64,000 nt of DNA, taken from contig CAYOHP010000015.1 of assembly GCA_964403795.1 (NCBI GenBank), positions 19,819-83,818 of the forward strand. Direction: 5' to 3'. This document shows, piece after piece, positions 9,727 to 18,722 of this stretch (within the stretch, counting starts at the first letter, position 1; the number at the start of each line of letters is the position of its first letter). The notes beneath the pieces were generated by a model. The model worked only from the letters and a program-made list of their open reading frames with translations. It was not told the origin of the DNA and did not search any database. The translations under genes were made by a program, and so were the position numbers. Origin of the DNA: CAYOHP01 sp964403795 [NCBI: uncultured bacterium] (GTDB lineage Bacteria > Muiribacteriota > UBA6191 > CAZXTJ01).

Positions 9727-10668
9727 ATGGTGGGACGACGGATCGTGGCGGCGGCGGTGTTCGGGTGGGGTGCGATCCGCTCCGGGTTCGCCGAGGTGAC
9801 CCCCTTGCAGGCCGCCCTCGACCTGGCCAGGGCCACCGCCTGGTCCCGGGAGTCGGCCTTGGAAGTGGTGCGGGCCCTGATGGCCGACGGCGACCTCTCG
9901 ACCGAGGACCAGGCGATCCTCCAGGCCTTGACCAATCCCCAGGCGGCGTTCGCCAAGGTCGACAGCCGCTTCGTCCCGGTGCCGCGTCCGGGGACCCCGC
10001 CGCATGACGCCATGCGCATGGCCCTGGAACCGTTCGACCCGAAGGCCCTCTACGAGGGCGGGACCGCAGGCCTCGTCCGCCTCGTGGAGGTCGCCTCGCT
10101 GGGGCCCCAGCCGCGGACCGTGGTCGAGCGCTTCCTGGGAGCGCGCTTCCTGGCGGCGGCCAACGCGAGCTCATCCACGAACTACTACGAGCCCTTGCAG
10201 GCCGAGGCGGACTATCTGGCACTCACGCTGGGTGCGGCTCCGGAGGCGATCCGGAAGCAGGGGCTCGACATGGCGCGGAGGATCGCCGACGCGATCGTGG
10301 TCGAGAAGAAGCTGACCCCGCTGCCGGCGACCCTGTGGGGCCTCGACTCCTCGAGGCCACCCCGGCTGCTGGGCCCGGGCCAGTCGCCGCCAAGAGTGCC
10401 CCGACCTCCTCCTGTCGCTCCGCCCACGGCCATGGCGCTCGATCCCATGCTCTTCCTGCGGGTGAAGCTGCCCACGGGCAAGCTGCGGGACCTCCCGATG
10501 CCTTCCTCGTGCATCGGTCTGGCCGTGAAGGAGGCGGTGGCGAAGTGGCTGGGAACCTCTGCAGGTAGCCTGTCGCTCCGCTTCCTGGGCAAGGAGGTCG
10601 GCGACCAGACGGAACTCCGGTCCCTCGGGGTCGTCGATGCCTCGATCCTGGAGGTCGAGACGCGCTGA
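9727..10668 (+). CDS. Unknown protein with C-terminal ubiquitin-like beta-grasp domain
   Basis: A 313-residue protein with three parts. The first 22 residues (MVGRRIVAAAVFGWGAIRSG then FA) may be a signal peptide. Residues 25-200 are helical with no recognised family. A proline-rich linker (about 215-238) leads to residues 241-313, which read like ubiquitin by eye: LFLRVKLPTGKLRDLPMP for the first hairpin, a helix with VKEAVAKWL, LSLRFLGKEVGDQTELRSLG for the Ile44-region strand and loop, and ASILEVETR for the last strand. The C-terminus is R, with no di-glycine, so conjugation like ubiquitin is not supported. A TATCCT hexamer lies about 25 bases upstream. The next same-strand gene is an exported phosphodiesterase. 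The fold call is by eye and needs a profile search. Confidence 0.72.
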   Translation: MVGRRIVAAAVFGWGAIRSGFAEVTPLQAALDLARATAWSRESALEVVRALMADGDLSTEDQAILQALTNPQAAFAKVDSRFVPVPRPGTPPHDAMRMALEPFDPKALYEGGTAGLVRLVEVASLGPQPRTVVERFLGARFLAAANASSSTNYYEPLQAEADYLALTLGAAPEAIRKQGLDMARRIADAIVVEKKLTPLPATLWGLDSSRPPRLLGPGQSPPRVPRPPPVAPPTAMALDPMLFLRVKLPTGKLRDLPMPSSCIGLAVKEAVAKWLGTSAGSLSLRFLGKEVGDQTELRSLGVVDASILEVETR

Positions 10669-10708
10669 GGCGGAAGTCCCGGCAGGGGGCTGCCGGCCCC
10701 CCATCCCC

Positions 10709-10736
10709 TTGCCATGCGGTGCCCCATCCTTAGTAT
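10709..10736 (+). promoter_or_regulatory. Candidate sigma70-type promoter for the phosphodiesterase gene
   Basis: TTGCCA (10709-10714) and TAGTAT (10731-10736) are separated by 16 bases in the spacer before the exported phosphodiesterase gene. Few other AT-containing hexamer pairs occur nearby. The gene starts at GTG 10808, giving a leader of about 65 bases that contains the GGAGGT ribosome-binding site at 10793-10798. Confidence 0.4.
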
Positions 10737-10807
10737 CGGATGGCGCTGCGGGACGACGGCGAACGGCGACCGGGCGCAGGTGCGGAGTCCGCGGAGGTCG
10801 GTTCCCG

Positions 10808-12535
10808 GTGGTCCGTCTGGTGCTCTGTCTGCTGCTGGGGTGGGTGCTCGCCCTGCCCGGAGCGGACCTCGAGGGTGATCCCCTGGCCGGTTTCGAGGGC
10901 TACGAGGCAGCCTTCCCCGAGGAGGTCGATGGACCCAGGGCCCCCGATCCCGCCCGGCCCGAGACCTACGGCCTGGTGCTGGTGGTCGACGGTGCCAAGG
11001 GCGATGCCTGGCGGCGTCAGATGGACCGCGGCAAGCTCCCCCACACCCGGAGGATCTTCTCCGATCAGGGTCTCTGGGTCGACCACTGCACGTCCACCTT
11101 CCCGACCATCACCGGGGCCGGGATGCCGGCCGTGCTTACCGGGAACCTGCCGGCGCGGACGAAGATCCCTTCCCTCTACTTCTTCGACCGGGTTCGTCGC
11201 GAGTACCCGGTGCTCTACGTGCCGCTCGAGGCCCTGACCTGGAACCGGTGGCTCTCGCCCGAGGTGAAGACCCTCTGGGAGCACTTCCCGGGGAAGGACG
11301 ACACGATCTCGATGGGCCCGGCGCTCGACCGGGGGGCCGACCGTCGGTCGTCGATCGCCTGGAACCTCGGCTACAAGGCGCTCGAGGTCCGGACCCGGCT
11401 GGAGATGGCCAAGCTCTCACTCAAGCGGTTCTTCACCGGCGGCCCCCCGGCGCGGCTCACGGTCCTCTACAACGGCTGGTTCGACCACATGGAGCACGGA
11501 CACGGGGCCGAGGGTCCCGCCATCGAGGACCACTACCAGGCCGTCGACGAGCTGATCGGCGAGGCGGTGCGCACCTTCGAGGCGGTGATGCGCCGGCGGG
11601 AGAAGAAGATCGGTCGGCCGGTGGCCCGCTTCGTCGTGCTCGTCTCCGATCATGGGCATCAGGAGATCCGGCAGGTCCACTCGATCGACGACTGGATCCG
11701 CAAGGAGAAGGGGGCCAGGGTCCTCGACAAGGTGTGGACCAAGGTCTTCGGCCAGAAGCTGAAGGGCAGGGTCCCGAAGAAGCTCGACGACCGCGAGGTG
11801 GTGCTGGCCGCCGGCGAAGGGCACGCCCTCCTCTACTTCCCGACCCCCGAGGTGGACCCCGGCCGGGGGGTCGTCTCACGGCTCGACTGGCAGGCGGCGC
11901 CGTCGCTCCGGTCGCTCCGCGACTACCCGTTCCGGGACCGGCGCATGGACGTGGTCGGGGAACTGCTGGCCACCCCGGCCACCCACTTCGTGGTCGGCAA
12001 GGACCGGGAGACCGGCCTGGTGCACATCTACGGGAAGGCCGGGGAGGCGACCATCGAGCGCCAGGGGGACTCCCCCACCCGGGCCGAGTACCGCTACACC
12101 GTGGTGGCGGGGGTGGATCCGCTCGGGTATGTCGGCGATCCCGCGGTCTCGCCCCTGGTCGACGGCGGGTTCCACCACGCCGACCTCTGGCAGCAGGCGA
12201 CCCTCGAGACCGAGGCACCGGATGGGGTGGTGCAGCTCCACCAGGCCTTCGAGGTCGGGGTGCGGGCCCCGGATCTCTACCTCTCGGCCGCGCCCTACGT
12301 CTCGATCGGCGACCTGGTGGACGGCGAGAAGTCGAAGAGCAAGCACGGGGGTCTCACCCGGGACGAGGCCTGGGCCACCCTCGCCTTCCACGGGACCGGG
12401 ATCGCCCCGGGTCGCCTGGCCACCGCCCGCAACATCGACATGGTCCCGACCCTGCTCGACCTCATGGGAGTGCCCTTCGATCCTGCCGAGAAGGACGGAA
12501 GGGTGCTCGCGGTGCGGGGGGGCATGACCCGCTGA
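10808..12535 (+). CDS. Exported alkaline phosphatase-superfamily protein (type I phosphodiesterase/nucleotide pyrophosphatase-like)
   Basis: A 575-residue protein starting with a signal peptide (VRLVLCLLLGWVLALPG). The GTG at 10808 is chosen because GGAGGT stands 9 bases upstream; the frame is open further upstream but without signal-sequence character. Metal-site landmarks of the alkaline phosphatase fold are present: LVVDGAKGD near residue 58 (first Asp), TFPTITGAGMPAVLTGN near 98-114 (nucleophile Thr region), GWFDHMEHGHG near 223-233, SDHGHQE near 280 and a late His region around SKHGG near 511. These enzymes cleave phosphodiesters or pyrophosphates outside the cytoplasm; the substrate cannot be told from sequence. 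It is convergent with the RING-finger membrane protein gene, with only 9 bases between them. Confidence 0.85.
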   Translation: MVRLVLCLLLGWVLALPGADLEGDPLAGFEGYEAAFPEEVDGPRAPDPARPETYGLVLVVDGAKGDAWRRQMDRGKLPHTRRIFSDQGLWVDHCTSTFPTITGAGMPAVLTGNLPARTKIPSLYFFDRVRREYPVLYVPLEALTWNRWLSPEVKTLWEHFPGKDDTISMGPALDRGADRRSSIAWNLGYKALEVRTRLEMAKLSLKRFFTGGPPARLTVLYNGWFDHMEHGHGAEGPAIEDHYQAVDELIGEAVRTFEAVMRRREKKIGRPVARFVVLVSDHGHQEIRQVHSIDDWIRKEKGARVLDKVWTKVFGQKLKGRVPKKLDDREVVLAAGEGHALLYFPTPEVDPGRGVVSRLDWQAAPSLRSLRDYPFRDRRMDVVGELLATPATHFVVGKDRETGLVHIYGKAGEATIERQGDSPTRAEYRYTVVAGVDPLGYVGDPAVSPLVDGGFHHADLWQQATLETEAPDGVVQLHQAFEVGVRAPDLYLSAAPYVSIGDLVDGEKSKSKHGGLTRDEAWATLAFHGTGIAPGRLATARNIDMVPTLLDLMGVPFDPAEKDGRVLAVRGGMTR

Positions 12536-12544
12536 TCCGGGAGG

Positions 12545-13489
12545 TCACCTCGCCCCGAGCAGCCAAAGGAACACCAGGAGCGCGAGCGCGGGGACGGAGA
12601 GCAGGGCACCGGCCATGACGAGCAGGGCATTCCCGGAGACCGGATGGCGTGTCGGCCCGGGGGTCGAGGACCCCTCCCGGGGAACGAGTCCGGTGTCCGG
12701 TGCTCCCTCCCGGGTCGGCTCGGGGTACCGAGGAGGCAGGGAGCGGGAGCCGAGGAGCTCCCGGCCCAGCTCCTGGGCGATCCGGGAGCCGTAGCGTTCG
12801 GCGAGGGCACGGAGCGAGGTGCGGTCGGAGATCCGGAGGCGCCGGCCGTCCTGGAGCACGAGACGCAGCTGGTATTCGTACCAGGAATTGGACTTGCTGA
12901 AGCACTTGACGGCTTCGATCTCGACCCTCAGGACCTCCGCATAGGTCGCCTTCGTGACCTCGTAGAGGATCCCGAAGAAACTCCGGCAGAGCCGGACCTC
13001 GCGACGGGTGGGATCGAGGACGTAGTAGACGCTCGTCCCGGCCCAGAGGAGGGTGAAGGCCATCGCCGTCGCGAAGAAGTCGGCCAACCCCTCCCTCGCG
13101 GCCCCCGATCCCTGGAGCCTGCCGATGAGGGCCGCGATGGCGATCGAGACCGCGCACAGGGTCGGGATGGCCAGGGCGATCTCCAGGGGCGAGAGGATGT
13201 CGAGGACGATCCGCCGGGACCCGAAATCCACGACCCGATCCCGATGGTCCAGGACGGGTTCCACCGCCGCGTCGCCCGTCGCCACGGGGAGGGTCGGGTC
13301 GGGCCGGACGACGGACGAAGGGGGCGGCTCGAAGCGCCGGGAGCCGCAGGCATAAGTGCCGCAGTGGCCCACGAAGGTCCAGCATTCGAGGTGCTGAGGG
13401 GTCAGGCACCTGGCGCAACGGACCCACTCGCCCGCCGTCTCACCGCAGGTCTGGCAGACGGGAGTGAGGGAGCTGACCTCTCCGTGCAT
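12545..13489 (-). CDS. Membrane protein with N-terminal prokaryotic RING finger
   Basis: A 314-residue protein. Its first 50 residues hold a cross-brace-like zinc site: C12-x2-C15, C25-x2-C28, H33, C36, C43 and C48, in the pattern CARCLTPQHLECW followed by HCGTYAC. This strongly resembles the Prok-RING_1 family, which is common in Planctomycetes. Two membrane segments follow (about 98-120 and 130-150), then a soluble region of about 130 residues and a third membrane segment at the C-terminus (about 288-312). A ubiquitin-ligase function is not implied: bacterial RING fingers of this kind often serve as binding modules. ATG 13489 has GGAAGGA 4 bases upstream; ATG 13513 is an alternative adding 8 residues. 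Confidence 0.8.
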   Translation of the reverse strand: MHGEVSSLTPVCQTCGETAGEWVRCARCLTPQHLECWTFVGHCGTYACGSRRFEPPPSSVVRPDPTLPVATGDAAVEPVLDHRDRVVDFGSRRIVLDILSPLEIALAIPTLCAVSIAIAALIGRLQGSGAAREGLADFFATAMAFTLLWAGTSVYYVLDPTRREVRLCRSFFGILYEVTKATYAEVLRVEIEAVKCFSKSNSWYEYQLRLVLQDGRRLRISDRTSLRALAERYGSRIAQELGRELLGSRSLPPRYPEPTREGAPDTGLVPREGSSTPGPTRHPVSGNALLVMAGALLSVPALALLVFLWLLGAR

Positions 13490-13578
13490 CGTGTCCTTCC
13501 ACGGTCCTCGCATCTTCGACCCGCAGGTGCCGGTGGCGTCCTGGGTTTGGAAGGACTGTGGCACATCCCCGCCGGCAC

Positions 13579-15573
13579 TCAATCGTAGAGGCCCCAGAGG
13601 AAGGCGAAAGGCACGAAGATCAGGGTCACGGCCGCCGTGAAGGAGAGGGCGAGTCGGCAGGCCACGGAGCCGGTGGCGCGGCGCGCCGAGCGGACCGCGA
13701 TCCAGGTCGTGACGCCGGCCAGGAGCGGCGAGAGCGGCCACAGGGAGAGGAGCATGGCGGCCTTCCCGGGGAGCCCGTAGACCAGGCCTGGCCAGCGGGT
13801 CGGCGAGTCGAGGATCGAGACCAGCGGGACCGCCAGGAGCGCCAGGTCGACCCAGGCTGCCAGCGATGCCAGGAGGGCCGGCCGGAGTCCGCTCCCGGAC
13901 CGGAGCACGGGCTCGCCCTCGAGGCGCCGGGCCAGGCTGCGCAGCGCCAGGGAGAGGAGCAGGCCCGGGCCCGCCAGGAGCAGGGCGAGGGTCAAGCCGA
14001 CGAGGAGGGGGAGCTGGACGGCTCGCCCCTCGATCCACGCGATCCGATCCAGGCTCCAGAGGAAGCCCACGTGGGGGGCGAGGAAGGCGCCGACGAGCCG
14101 GTGGGGGCGTCCGGTGGAATCCCGCTGGAACGCCAGGTTCCCGTCGGGGACGGGTCGGGTGAAGAGGTCTCCCCCTGCGTGGGTGGCGTGGAGGCGGAGG
14201 GGAGTACCTACCAGGTCGAAGGCCAGCTCCCGCGGTCCCGAGGGGTGGACCCGGAACTCGGGGAAGAGAGGGAGCAGCGCGATCAGGCGGGTGGGTCCCT
14301 GGTGCGGGTACCAGCCGAGGCGATAGACACCCTGGTAGGCGGCGAGGTCGAGGTCGGCTCCGGGAGCCGGGTCGGGTGCGACGACTGGAGGGCCGGTCGG
14401 CTCGGCTCCAGCTCCGGCTCCGTCCGGGGCCGGCGATCCATGGTCGGCTGCGAGGGCCCGGTCGGGGAAGAACCGCTCGACCAGGTCGAAGCCCAGGGCC
14501 TTGGCCAGGAGCGCCCCGGACTGGGTGTTGGCGGCGAGGAAGACGCCGAAGCGGGCCTCGGGGACCAGGGTGAGGTTGGCGAAGTGGGGGAGGGGTCCTC
14601 CCGGGTGTTCGAGGATGCGTCCCCGGTGGAAGAACCCGAGGGCGATCCCCGGGACCTCGGGATGCACCTCGTGGTGGCGGGCGTGCATGAGGTCGAGGGT
14701 CTCGGGGCGGAGCATGGGGAAGCCGTCCGCCGTGCCGCGTTCGAGGTGGGCGATCATGAAACGCGCCATCTCGGCGGCCGTCGCCCGGAGCGCGCCGGCG
14801 GGACGGACCTGGATCCGGGTGGGTACCGGAGGACCGGGTCGACCCAGCAGGCAGCGGTGGGCGGCGTAGCCCAGGGCTTCGTCGGGATCCGGTCCCTGGG
14901 GGTCCCGGAAGCTGGCGGTCGGCATCCCCAGGGGACGAAGCAGCGAGTCCTCCATCACGTCGTCGAAGGAGCGTCCGGTCACGGTCTCGAGCAGCAGGCC
15001 GAGCAGGGTGTGGTTGTGCCCGATCGAGTACTGGAAGGCCTCGCCGGGTGGGCGCAGCCGGGCCGGGAGGGTCGCGTCGAGGAAGGCCCGCAGCGGCAGG
15101 GCCGGCTGGTCGGGCCGGACCATCAGGCCGGTCACCGTCTCGTCGAGGCCGCTGGTCTGGCGGAGCAGGTCGCGGACGGTCACGGTGCCGGGCGCGTCGC
15201 CGGCGAGGCGAAGGCCGCCCAGATGACGCTCGACGGGGTCGTCGAGGCGCACCAGGCCCTTCTCCACGAGCTGCATCACCGCCGTGGCGGTGACCGCCTT
15301 GGAGGTCGAGAAGATCGGGAAACGGGTCCGTGCGGGATCCACCGGTCGTCCGGTCGCCACGTCGGCGAGGCCGTAGCCGCGGAGCAGGACCACCCGCCCC
15401 TCGTGGACCACAGAGACCGCCACGCCGGGAATCCCCAGGAGGTTCCGGGCGCTCCGCACCCGATCCCCGACGTAGGCGTCGAGCGCGGCGACGTCGAGCG
15501 AGGGCGCGGCGTCGAGTCCTCCGGCCAGGAAGACGAGCAGGGCGCAGAGCGGAGCCGGGTTCCGGCAGGACAT
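13579..15573 (-). CDS. Serine hydrolase (class C beta-lactamase/EstB family) with C-terminal membrane domain
   Basis: A 664-residue protein with a signal peptide (MSCRNPAPLCALLVFLAGG). The penicillin-binding-protein fold covers about residues 25-380. It has the nucleophile motif S-x-x-K as STSK near 87-90, the second motif region as YSIGHN near 181 (Tyr-Ser kept, then Ile in place of the usual Asn) and HPGG near 322 in place of KTG. This set is typical of EstB-like esterases, peptidases and beta-lactamase relatives. From about residue 490 five hydrophobic segments follow, so the hydrolase is tethered outside the membrane by a C-terminal integral domain. The substrate is unknown; a cell-wall peptide or ester is plausible. 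It diverges from the anchored protein at 15630. Confidence 0.85.
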   Translation of the reverse strand: MSCRNPAPLCALLVFLAGGLDAAPSLDVAALDAYVGDRVRSARNLLGIPGVAVSVVHEGRVVLLRGYGLADVATGRPVDPARTRFPIFSTSKAVTATAVMQLVEKGLVRLDDPVERHLGGLRLAGDAPGTVTVRDLLRQTSGLDETVTGLMVRPDQPALPLRAFLDATLPARLRPPGEAFQYSIGHNHTLLGLLLETVTGRSFDDVMEDSLLRPLGMPTASFRDPQGPDPDEALGYAAHRCLLGRPGPPVPTRIQVRPAGALRATAAEMARFMIAHLERGTADGFPMLRPETLDLMHARHHEVHPEVPGIALGFFHRGRILEHPGGPLPHFANLTLVPEARFGVFLAANTQSGALLAKALGFDLVERFFPDRALAADHGSPAPDGAGAGAEPTGPPVVAPDPAPGADLDLAAYQGVYRLGWYPHQGPTRLIALLPLFPEFRVHPSGPRELAFDLVGTPLRLHATHAGGDLFTRPVPDGNLAFQRDSTGRPHRLVGAFLAPHVGFLWSLDRIAWIEGRAVQLPLLVGLTLALLLAGPGLLLSLALRSLARRLEGEPVLRSGSGLRPALLASLAAWVDLALLAVPLVSILDSPTRWPGLVYGLPGKAAMLLSLWPLSPLLAGVTTWIAVRSARRATGSVACRLALSFTAAVTLIFVPFAFLWGLYD

Positions 15574-15615
15574 CCGAGGATCGCCTCCCGGACGCGAGTG
15601 TGGACCAGGGTGGGC

Positions 15616-15621
15616 TAGGAT
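15616..15621 (+). promoter_or_regulatory. Candidate -10 element, leaderless spacing
   Basis: TAGGAT ends 8 bases before the GTG at 15630, and no Shine-Dalgarno sequence lies between them. The position fits a transcript that starts at or next to the start codon. No convincing -35 hexamer was found. Confidence 0.35.
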
Positions 15622-15629
15622 CCCGCCTC

Positions 15630-16733
15630 GTGCCTCCCCCACCTGCGCCGCCTCCCGGTGTGATCCCGCCCCGCCGCTTGTTCGGGTGCCTCGGTGTCCT
15701 GGTCGCGCTGTTCCTGGGGGTCGGGGTCCTAGAGGTGGCTCGGGCGGACCGCAAGCTCGCCGAGGCCCGGGCGCTGGTGGCCTCGGGGCAGGGCGAGGCG
15801 GGTGCCGTCCTGTTGCGCGAGCTCCTCGCCTCGGGGCCGCGCTCCCGCCGACCGGAGGTCGGGCACGAGCTGGCTGCGGTCGAGCTCGGGGCCGGACGCC
15901 GGGAGGCCGCCGAGACCGCGATCCGCGAGGCGCTCTCGATCGACCCCGGGTACCGCCCTCCATCCGAGCTGGAGGCGAAGCTCGCGGCCGGCGTCGGGAG
16001 CCTCGCCCGCCTCCGCTTCGAGGCGAACGTAGGCCGGGGTCCCTGGGAGGGGCTCTCCCGGCCGGCCGGCGAACGACCCGCCGAGCGGGCCTGGATCCTG
16101 GTGCTCCCGGTCACCGCCGCGGCCCGGACGAGCGATGGTGCCTATCCGGGACCGGACGGCAAGGTTGCCGAGCTGGTGTCGGCCTACTCCGAGGCCTACC
16201 CGGAGCGGCCGGAGCTCGAGGTCGATGTGCTGATCCGGCGCAAGGACGATCACCCCGATCGACTCGCCTATCTGGGGCGCTGCCACGGCATCGGGCTCTC
16301 GAAGCCGCCGGTGGTGCGATTCCTGCCGGCGCCCAAGGTCCTGGACGAGGCGCTGCAACCGGAGCGGGACCGATCCCTGATCCGTCGGCTGGAGCTCGAC
16401 TCCCTCGCCTACTACTGGCTCACGGTGCGGCTCCACCGGGGCGGCCCGGCGCAGGTGGCAGCCCTGGTCGAGGCGATGCAGAAGGTGGACTCGAAGGTCT
16501 TCCACCGCTTCCTCGAATGGGACGAATTCCTGATCCGGGAGTCGGGTGGGGACGGTCCGGACGACATCCGGTTCCCGCTCGCACCCTTCGCGGCGCTCCC
16601 CGACGCGGTGATCCTGGCCGGTGCGCACCGCTTCCGGACGAGCTTCCTGGGGAGCTTCGCGGATGGCTGGTCGAGCGACCTGGGACGGGGCTTCCGGGCC
16701 GCCGCCAAGGCGCGGGGGTTGGCGGTCGAGTAG
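15630..16733 (+). CDS. Membrane-anchored protein with TPR-like N-terminal region, unknown function
   Basis: A 367-residue protein not recognised as a named family. A proline-rich stretch is followed by a single membrane segment (LFGCLGVLVALFLGVGVLEV, about 17-37). Residues 38-110 read like a pair of TPR helices (LAEARALVASGQGEAGAVLL; AAETAIREALSIDPGYRP). The rest (about 130-367) is a soluble, mixed domain with no catalytic motif seen by eye. The TPR reading and a periplasmic location are inferences. The GTG start was chosen because it is the first codon giving a short N-terminus before the anchor and is preceded by TAGGAT at leaderless spacing. It is convergent with arsC, 18 bases away. Confidence 0.75.
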   Translation: MPPPPAPPPGVIPPRRLFGCLGVLVALFLGVGVLEVARADRKLAEARALVASGQGEAGAVLLRELLASGPRSRRPEVGHELAAVELGAGRREAAETAIREALSIDPGYRPPSELEAKLAAGVGSLARLRFEANVGRGPWEGLSRPAGERPAERAWILVLPVTAAARTSDGAYPGPDGKVAELVSAYSEAYPERPELEVDVLIRRKDDHPDRLAYLGRCHGIGLSKPPVVRFLPAPKVLDEALQPERDRSLIRRLELDSLAYYWLTVRLHRGGPAQVAALVEAMQKVDSKVFHRFLEWDEFLIRESGGDGPDDIRFPLAPFAALPDAVILAGAHRFRTSFLGSFADGWSSDLGRGFRAAAKARGLAVE

Positions 16734-16751
16734 GGTTCCCGGCGTCGGGGA

Positions 16752-17192
16752 TCAGGTCCGGTTCCAGGGGGCCTCGGCGAGGAACCGGGCCAGGGTGGCG
16801 TCGATCCGGTCGCGCACCCGGCGGAAGGCGGCCAGCTTCTCCTCGTCGCTCCCGGTGGCGGCGGCCGGGTCCTCGAAGGGGAGGTGGTGGCGTTCGGCCT
16901 TCCCGAGGAAGACCGGACAGACCTCCTCGGCGCAGAGGGTGATCACGGTGTCCACCCGGCCCGGTGGGATCTCTTCGACCGACTTCGAGCGATGGCCGGA
17001 GAGGTCGATCCCGAGCTCCGCCATGGCCCGGATCGCGAACGGGTTCACGGTGGCCGGCTGGGATCCGGCGCTCATCACCTCGACGTGGGGGGCGACCCGG
17101 CGCCGGGCCAGGCCCTCGGCCATCTGGCTCCGGGAGGAGTTGGCGACGCAGAGGAAGAGGAGGCCATGGGTCTTCTTCGGTGCGGGGGGCAT
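16752..17192 (-). CDS. arsC: Arsenate reductase, thioredoxin-coupled (low-molecular-weight phosphatase family)
   Basis: A 146-residue ArsC. The catalytic loop [13 protein letters not shown] (C-x5-R, Cys near residue 15) forms the arsenate-binding P-loop. The two resolving cysteines of the thioredoxin-coupled type are seen in [10 protein letters not shown] near residues 85-91. ArsC reduces arsenate to arsenite in the cytoplasm, making it a substrate for efflux or methylation. The length is standard. It diverges from arsR across a 78-base spacer that contains the probable ArsR operator, so it is likely repressed together with the forward operon. Confidence 0.95.
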   Translation of the reverse strand: MPPAPKKTHGLLFLCVANSSRSQMAEGLARRRVAPHVEVMSAGSQPATVNPFAIRAMAELGIDLSGHRSKSVEEIPPGRVDTVITLCAEEVCPVFLGKAERHHLPFEDPAAATGSDEEKLAAFRRVRDRIDATLARFLAEAPWNRT

Positions 17193-17231
17193 GGAGATTC
17201 TCCTGGTCGGGACCTTGCGGTCGGGCCTATC

Positions 17232-17258
17232 CTATCGTATATCGACGATAGACGATAG
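17232..17258. promoter_or_regulatory. Probable ArsR operator between arsC and arsR
   Basis: CTATCGT (17232-17238) and ACGATAG (17245-17251) form a perfect 7-base inverted repeat with a 6-base centre. A second ACGATAG follows at once (17252-17258). This AT-rich patch lies in the middle of the 78-base arsC-arsR spacer and also holds -10-like TATC hexamers for both directions. The position and the ATA-rich dyad fit ArsR-family operators, where the repressor falls off when As(III) binds. Confidence 0.7.
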
Positions 17259-17270
17259 TGTCCGTCTGCG

Positions 17271-17627
17271 ATGTCGGGAGGTCGAGCCACGATGCCGAGG
17301 ACCGCGGGACAGACCTGTTCGCCCTCGCCGCGACAGAAGGCAAGGGCAGAGGTGCAGGCCAGCGACGAGGAGCTCGCCGAGCTCGCCAAGGCGCTCGGGC
17401 ACCCGGCCCGGGTCGCCATCGTCCGCTACTTGGCCGGTCGCGATGGGTGCGTCTGCGGCGAGATCGTCGAGGTCCTCCCGCTCGCCCAGTCGACGGTCTC
17501 GCAACATCTCAAGGTGCTGAAGGAAGCCGGGATCATCCGCGGCGAAGTGGACGGTCCCCGGGTCTGTTACTGCCTCGAACGCGCGTCGCTGGACGCGCTG
17601 CGGGGCCTCCTGGAGGAATTGGCGTGA
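17271..17627 (+). CDS. arsR: ArsR-family arsenic-responsive transcriptional repressor
   Basis: A 118-residue winged-helix regulator. The family core runs from [18 protein letters not shown] (about residue 36) through the recognition helix [18 protein letters not shown] (about 71-88). A metal-thiol motif CVCGEIVE near residue 60 corresponds to the ELCVCDL As(III) site of ArsR, and CYC near 102 adds further cysteines. ATG 17271 or ATG 17292 could start the protein; the first 25 residues are atypical, so the later start is possible. It most likely represses itself, arsC and the downstream acr3-permease-thioredoxin-arsM-sigma genes. Its stop overlaps the acr3 start by 4 bases. Confidence 0.94.
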   Translation: MSGGRATMPRTAGQTCSPSPRQKARAEVQASDEELAELAKALGHPARVAIVRYLAGRDGCVCGEIVEVLPLAQSTVSQHLKVLKEAGIIRGEVDGPRVCYCLERASLDALRGLLEELA

Positions 17628-18712
17628 GCGACGACGCGAGAACCGGTTGCGGCACCGGGAAGCTCTCCTTCCTGGATCGCTACCTGACGGTGTGGATCTT
17701 CCTCGCCATGGCGGTAGGGGTGGGCCTGGGAAACGCGGTCCCGGCCTTCAGCAAGACCCTCGAAGCCATGAGCATCGGGGCCACCTCGATCCCCATCGCC
17801 CTCGGTCTCATCCTGATGATGTACCCGCCGCTCGCCAAGGTCCGCTACGAGGAGATGGGCCGGGTGTTCCGGGATCCCCGGGTGCTCGCCCTCTCGCTGG
17901 TCCAGAACTGGGTGGTGGGACCGGTGCTGATGTTCGTACTGGCGGTGGCCTTCCTCCGGGACCGACCCGAGTACATGGTCGGCCTCATCATGATCGGGCT
18001 GGCCCGCTGCATCGCCATGGTGATCGTGTGGAACGATCTGGCCGGGGGCGACCGGGAGTACTGCGCCGGGTTGGTGGCCTTCAACTCGGTCTTCCAGATC
18101 CTGTTCTTCTCGGTCTATGCCTGGTTCTTCGTGACCTGGCTGCCGGCAGCCCTCGGCCTCTCGGGGGCCGTGGTCTCGATCACCATCGGCGAGATCGCCC
18201 AGAGCGTGGCGATCTACCTGGGGATCCCCTTCGCCGCCGGCTTCCTGACCCGCTACGGCTTGGTCAATGCCCGGGGCCGGGACTGGTACGAGGCGGAGTT
18301 CGTCCCCCGCATCGGGCCCCTGACCCTGGTGGCGCTGCTCTTCACCATCGTGGTCATGTTCTCGCTGAAGGGCGAGGCCATCGTCTCCCTTCCCTCCGAC
18401 GTGGTGCGGGTGGCCATCCCCCTCCTCGCCTACTTCGTCGCCATGTTCCTGGTCTCGTTCGCCATGGCGAAGATGGCAGGGGCCGCCTACGGACCCTCCG
18501 CCACCCTCTCCTTCACGGCCGCCTCGAACAACTTCGAGCTGGCGATCGCGGTGGCGGTGGCTACCTTCGGCATCCACCACGGCGCCGCCTTCGCGGCCGT
18601 GATCGGGCCGCTGGTGGAGGTCCCCGTCCTGATCGGGTCGGTCAATGTCTCGCTCTGGATCAAGGGTCGCTGGTACCCGGAGGCGGGAACAGGGGCGGGC
18701 ACCTGCCCATGA
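17624..18712 (+). CDS. acr3: ACR3-family arsenite efflux transporter
   Basis: A 362-residue membrane protein with about ten hydrophobic segments. The start is GTG 17624, overlapping the arsR stop (GTGA). ACR3 landmarks are present: [20 protein letters not shown] at the N-terminus, [19 protein letters not shown] near residue 125 with the conserved arsenite-site Cys, and [20 protein letters not shown] near 300 with the conserved Glu. The protein exports arsenite using the membrane potential. It is the second gene of the operon and its 3' end leads directly to the next permease. Confidence 0.95.
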   Translation: MSDDARTGCGTGKLSFLDRYLTVWIFLAMAVGVGLGNAVPAFSKTLEAMSIGATSIPIALGLILMMYPPLAKVRYEEMGRVFRDPRVLALSLVQNWVVGPVLMFVLAVAFLRDRPEYMVGLIMIGLARCIAMVIVWNDLAGGDREYCAGLVAFNSVFQILFFSVYAWFFVTWLPAALGLSGAVVSITIGEIAQSVAIYLGIPFAAGFLTRYGLVNARGRDWYEAEFVPRIGPLTLVALLFTIVVMFSLKGEAIVSLPSDVVRVAIPLLAYFVAMFLVSFAMAKMAGAAYGPSATLSFTAASNNFELAIAVAVATFGIHHGAAFAAVIGPLVEVPVLIGSVNVSLWIKGRWYPEAGTGAGTCP

Positions 18713-18722
18713 GGAGGCCGTC

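Noticed and set aside
12595-13489. Ubiquitin ligase call for the RING protein
   Set aside because: Only the zinc-finger pattern supports it; no E2 or conjugation genes are nearby, so a ligase function is not claimed.
12545-16114. Single reverse-strand frame of about 1190 codons
   Set aside because: Only the last 314 codons have protein-like sequence (the RING membrane protein); the rest is out-of-frame opposite or alongside the serine hydrolase gene.
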